Origin: Sphingomonas glacialis
Lineage (GTDB): Bacteria; Pseudomonadota; Alphaproteobacteria; Sphingomonadales; Sphingomonadaceae
Direction of reading: 5' to 3'
Assembly: GCF_014653575.1 (NCBI RefSeq)
Contig: NZ_BNAQ01000001.1
Span: forward strand, 1,240,001 to 1,304,000
DNA length: 64,000 bases
Below are positions 63,352 through 64,000 of this stretch, piece by piece; positions within the stretch are counted from its first letter, which is position 1, and each line of letters starts with the position of its first letter. The translations under genes were made by a program, and so were the position numbers. The notes beneath the pieces were generated by a model that made no database searches, was not told the origin of the DNA, and saw only the letters and a list, made by a program, of their open reading frames with translations.

Positions 63352-64000
63352 ATGCCGCTCCGATGCGCGATATATTTGGATCGCGTAACGAACGGATTGC
63401 GCCGGGTAAACGCCAGCAGCAACCCCATCCCGATCGACAGCGCGACAAGCGACGATCCGCCATAGCTGATGAAGGGCAGCGTCATCCCCTTCGACGGCGC
63501 GAGCCCGGTGTTGACCGCCATCGAAATCAGCGCCTGCACGCCGAACTGCGTCGCGAGCCCGGCGGCGGCGAACAGGCGGAATTCGTCCTGCTCGTCGAGC
63601 AGCTTGACGAACACCCGTACGACGATCGCAAGGAACAGAAACGCGATGATCATGCACGCGATCAGCCCGAATTCCTCGCCGATCACCGAGAAGATATAGT
63701 CGGTATGCCCCTCGGGCAGCCGGAACTTCATCGCGCCGCCGCCAGGGCCGGTCCCGCGCCAGCCGCCCGCGGTGATCGTGTCGTGCGCGGCATTGGTCTG
63801 GAAATGGTCGGCCGCGCCGATGCCGTCTGCATCGGGGAACAGGAATGCGTTGATCCGCGCGCGTGCCGTCCCGTAGAACATATAGGCCGCCCCCAGCCCC
63901 AGCGGCACTGCGGCGATCAGCCCGCCGATCACCTTGAGCGACGTGCCCGAGATCATCAGCAACGCCATCCACACCGCGCAGAACACCACGGTCTGCCCGA
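63348..64000 (-). CDS. ftsW: Cell division protein FtsW, C-terminal part (5' end outside window)
   Basis: The frame is open to the window edge and ends at 63348, giving about 217 C-terminal residues with at least five membrane segments. GQTVVFCAVWMALLMISG is the conserved SEDS motif around DxGQT; AINTGLAPSKGMTLPFISYGGSSLVAL is the C-terminal FtsW signature. FtsW is the septal SEDS glycosyltransferase. Its stop overlaps the murG start (ATGA). Confidence 0.95.
   Translation of the reverse strand, partial: GQTVVFCAVWMALLMISGTSLKVIGGLIAAVPLGLGAAYMFYGTARARINAFLFPDADGIGAADHFQTNAAHDTITAGGWRGTGPGGGAMKFRLPEGHTDYIFSVIGEEFGLIACMIIAFLFLAIVVRVFVKLLDEQDEFRLFAAAGLATQFGVQALISMAVNTGLAPSKGMTLPFISYGGSSLVALSIGMGLLLAFTRRNPFVTRSKYIAHRSGI

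Overview
The window reads as a chromosomal segment of a high-GC alphaproteobacterium of the family Sphingomonadaceae, most likely Sphingomonas. The evidence is a hopanoid cluster (hpnJ, hpnK, hpnL), a serine palmitoyltransferase with all the expected residues at Sphingomonas paucimobilis numbering (His159, Asp231, His234, Lys265, Arg378), a complete PhyR-NepR-EcfG general stress response core, and the alphaproteobacterial dcw gene order. I see no prophage, insertion sequence, CRISPR array or rRNA. The only tRNA I found is tRNA-Ser(CGA).

Layout. 1-4.3 kb (+): end of the hopanoid cluster with hpnJ (partial), a 66-aa ORF, hpnK, a ferritin-like protein, hpnL and a secreted protein. 4.3-8.4 kb: a ModE-like HTH protein divergent from glutamine-dependent NAD synthetase, then a LOV-domain histidine kinase with a single-domain response regulator. 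8.5-12.4 kb: DUF6481 protein, tRNA-Ser, hspQ and a large TonB-dependent receptor. 12.9-18.7 kb (+): rplU-rpmA, a GNAT, a TetR/metal-dependent hydrolase pair, obgE, a Uma2-family protein and proB. 18.8-28.2 kb: a sphingolipid locus with ceramide reductase (cerR), ACP, Spt, a CHASE3 hybrid kinase, lptF-lptG, a desaturase and the ceramide synthase homologue bcerS. 28.2-34.4 kb (-): a small secreted protein, xth, erpA, an M23 peptidase, a peroxiredoxin and glnE.

34.5-38.9 kb holds the general stress response: ecfG with a small membrane protein upstream, phyR, nepR (short, TTG start), a PhyP-like kinase with a degenerate ATPase domain, and an entericidin-type lipoprotein. Four GGAAC-N16/17-NNTT elements fit EcfG promoters. 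39.0-45.6 kb (-) is one tight run transcribed argS, SPOR protein, nagZ, scpA, scpB, tatA, tatB, tatC. 45.7-51.1 kb is an accessory block (CocE-like hydrolase, DUF1501, DUF1800, small secreted protein) between argS and dgt. 51.2-64 kb (-) is dgt, a TPR/SPOR protein, then the dcw cluster read ftsW (partial), murG, murC, murB, ddlB, ftsQ, ftsA, ftsZ.

How it fits together. Much of the window concerns the cell envelope: hopanoids and sphingolipids for the membranes, LptF/LptG-type export, TonB uptake, Tat export, peptidoglycan synthesis and division, and three SPOR or M23 proteins. Two sensory modules sit beside this: a blue-light kinase/regulator pair and the general stress cascade. Many adjacent genes overlap by 4 nt (ATGA or GTGA), which indicates translational coupling. 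Intergenic gaps carry several families of palindromic repeats. I did not find a wholly unprecedented system. The strongest leads are the lptFG pair inside the sphingolipid locus, the degenerate PhyP-like kinase, an orphan consensus-like EcfG promoter, and the palindromes at the murC-murB junction.
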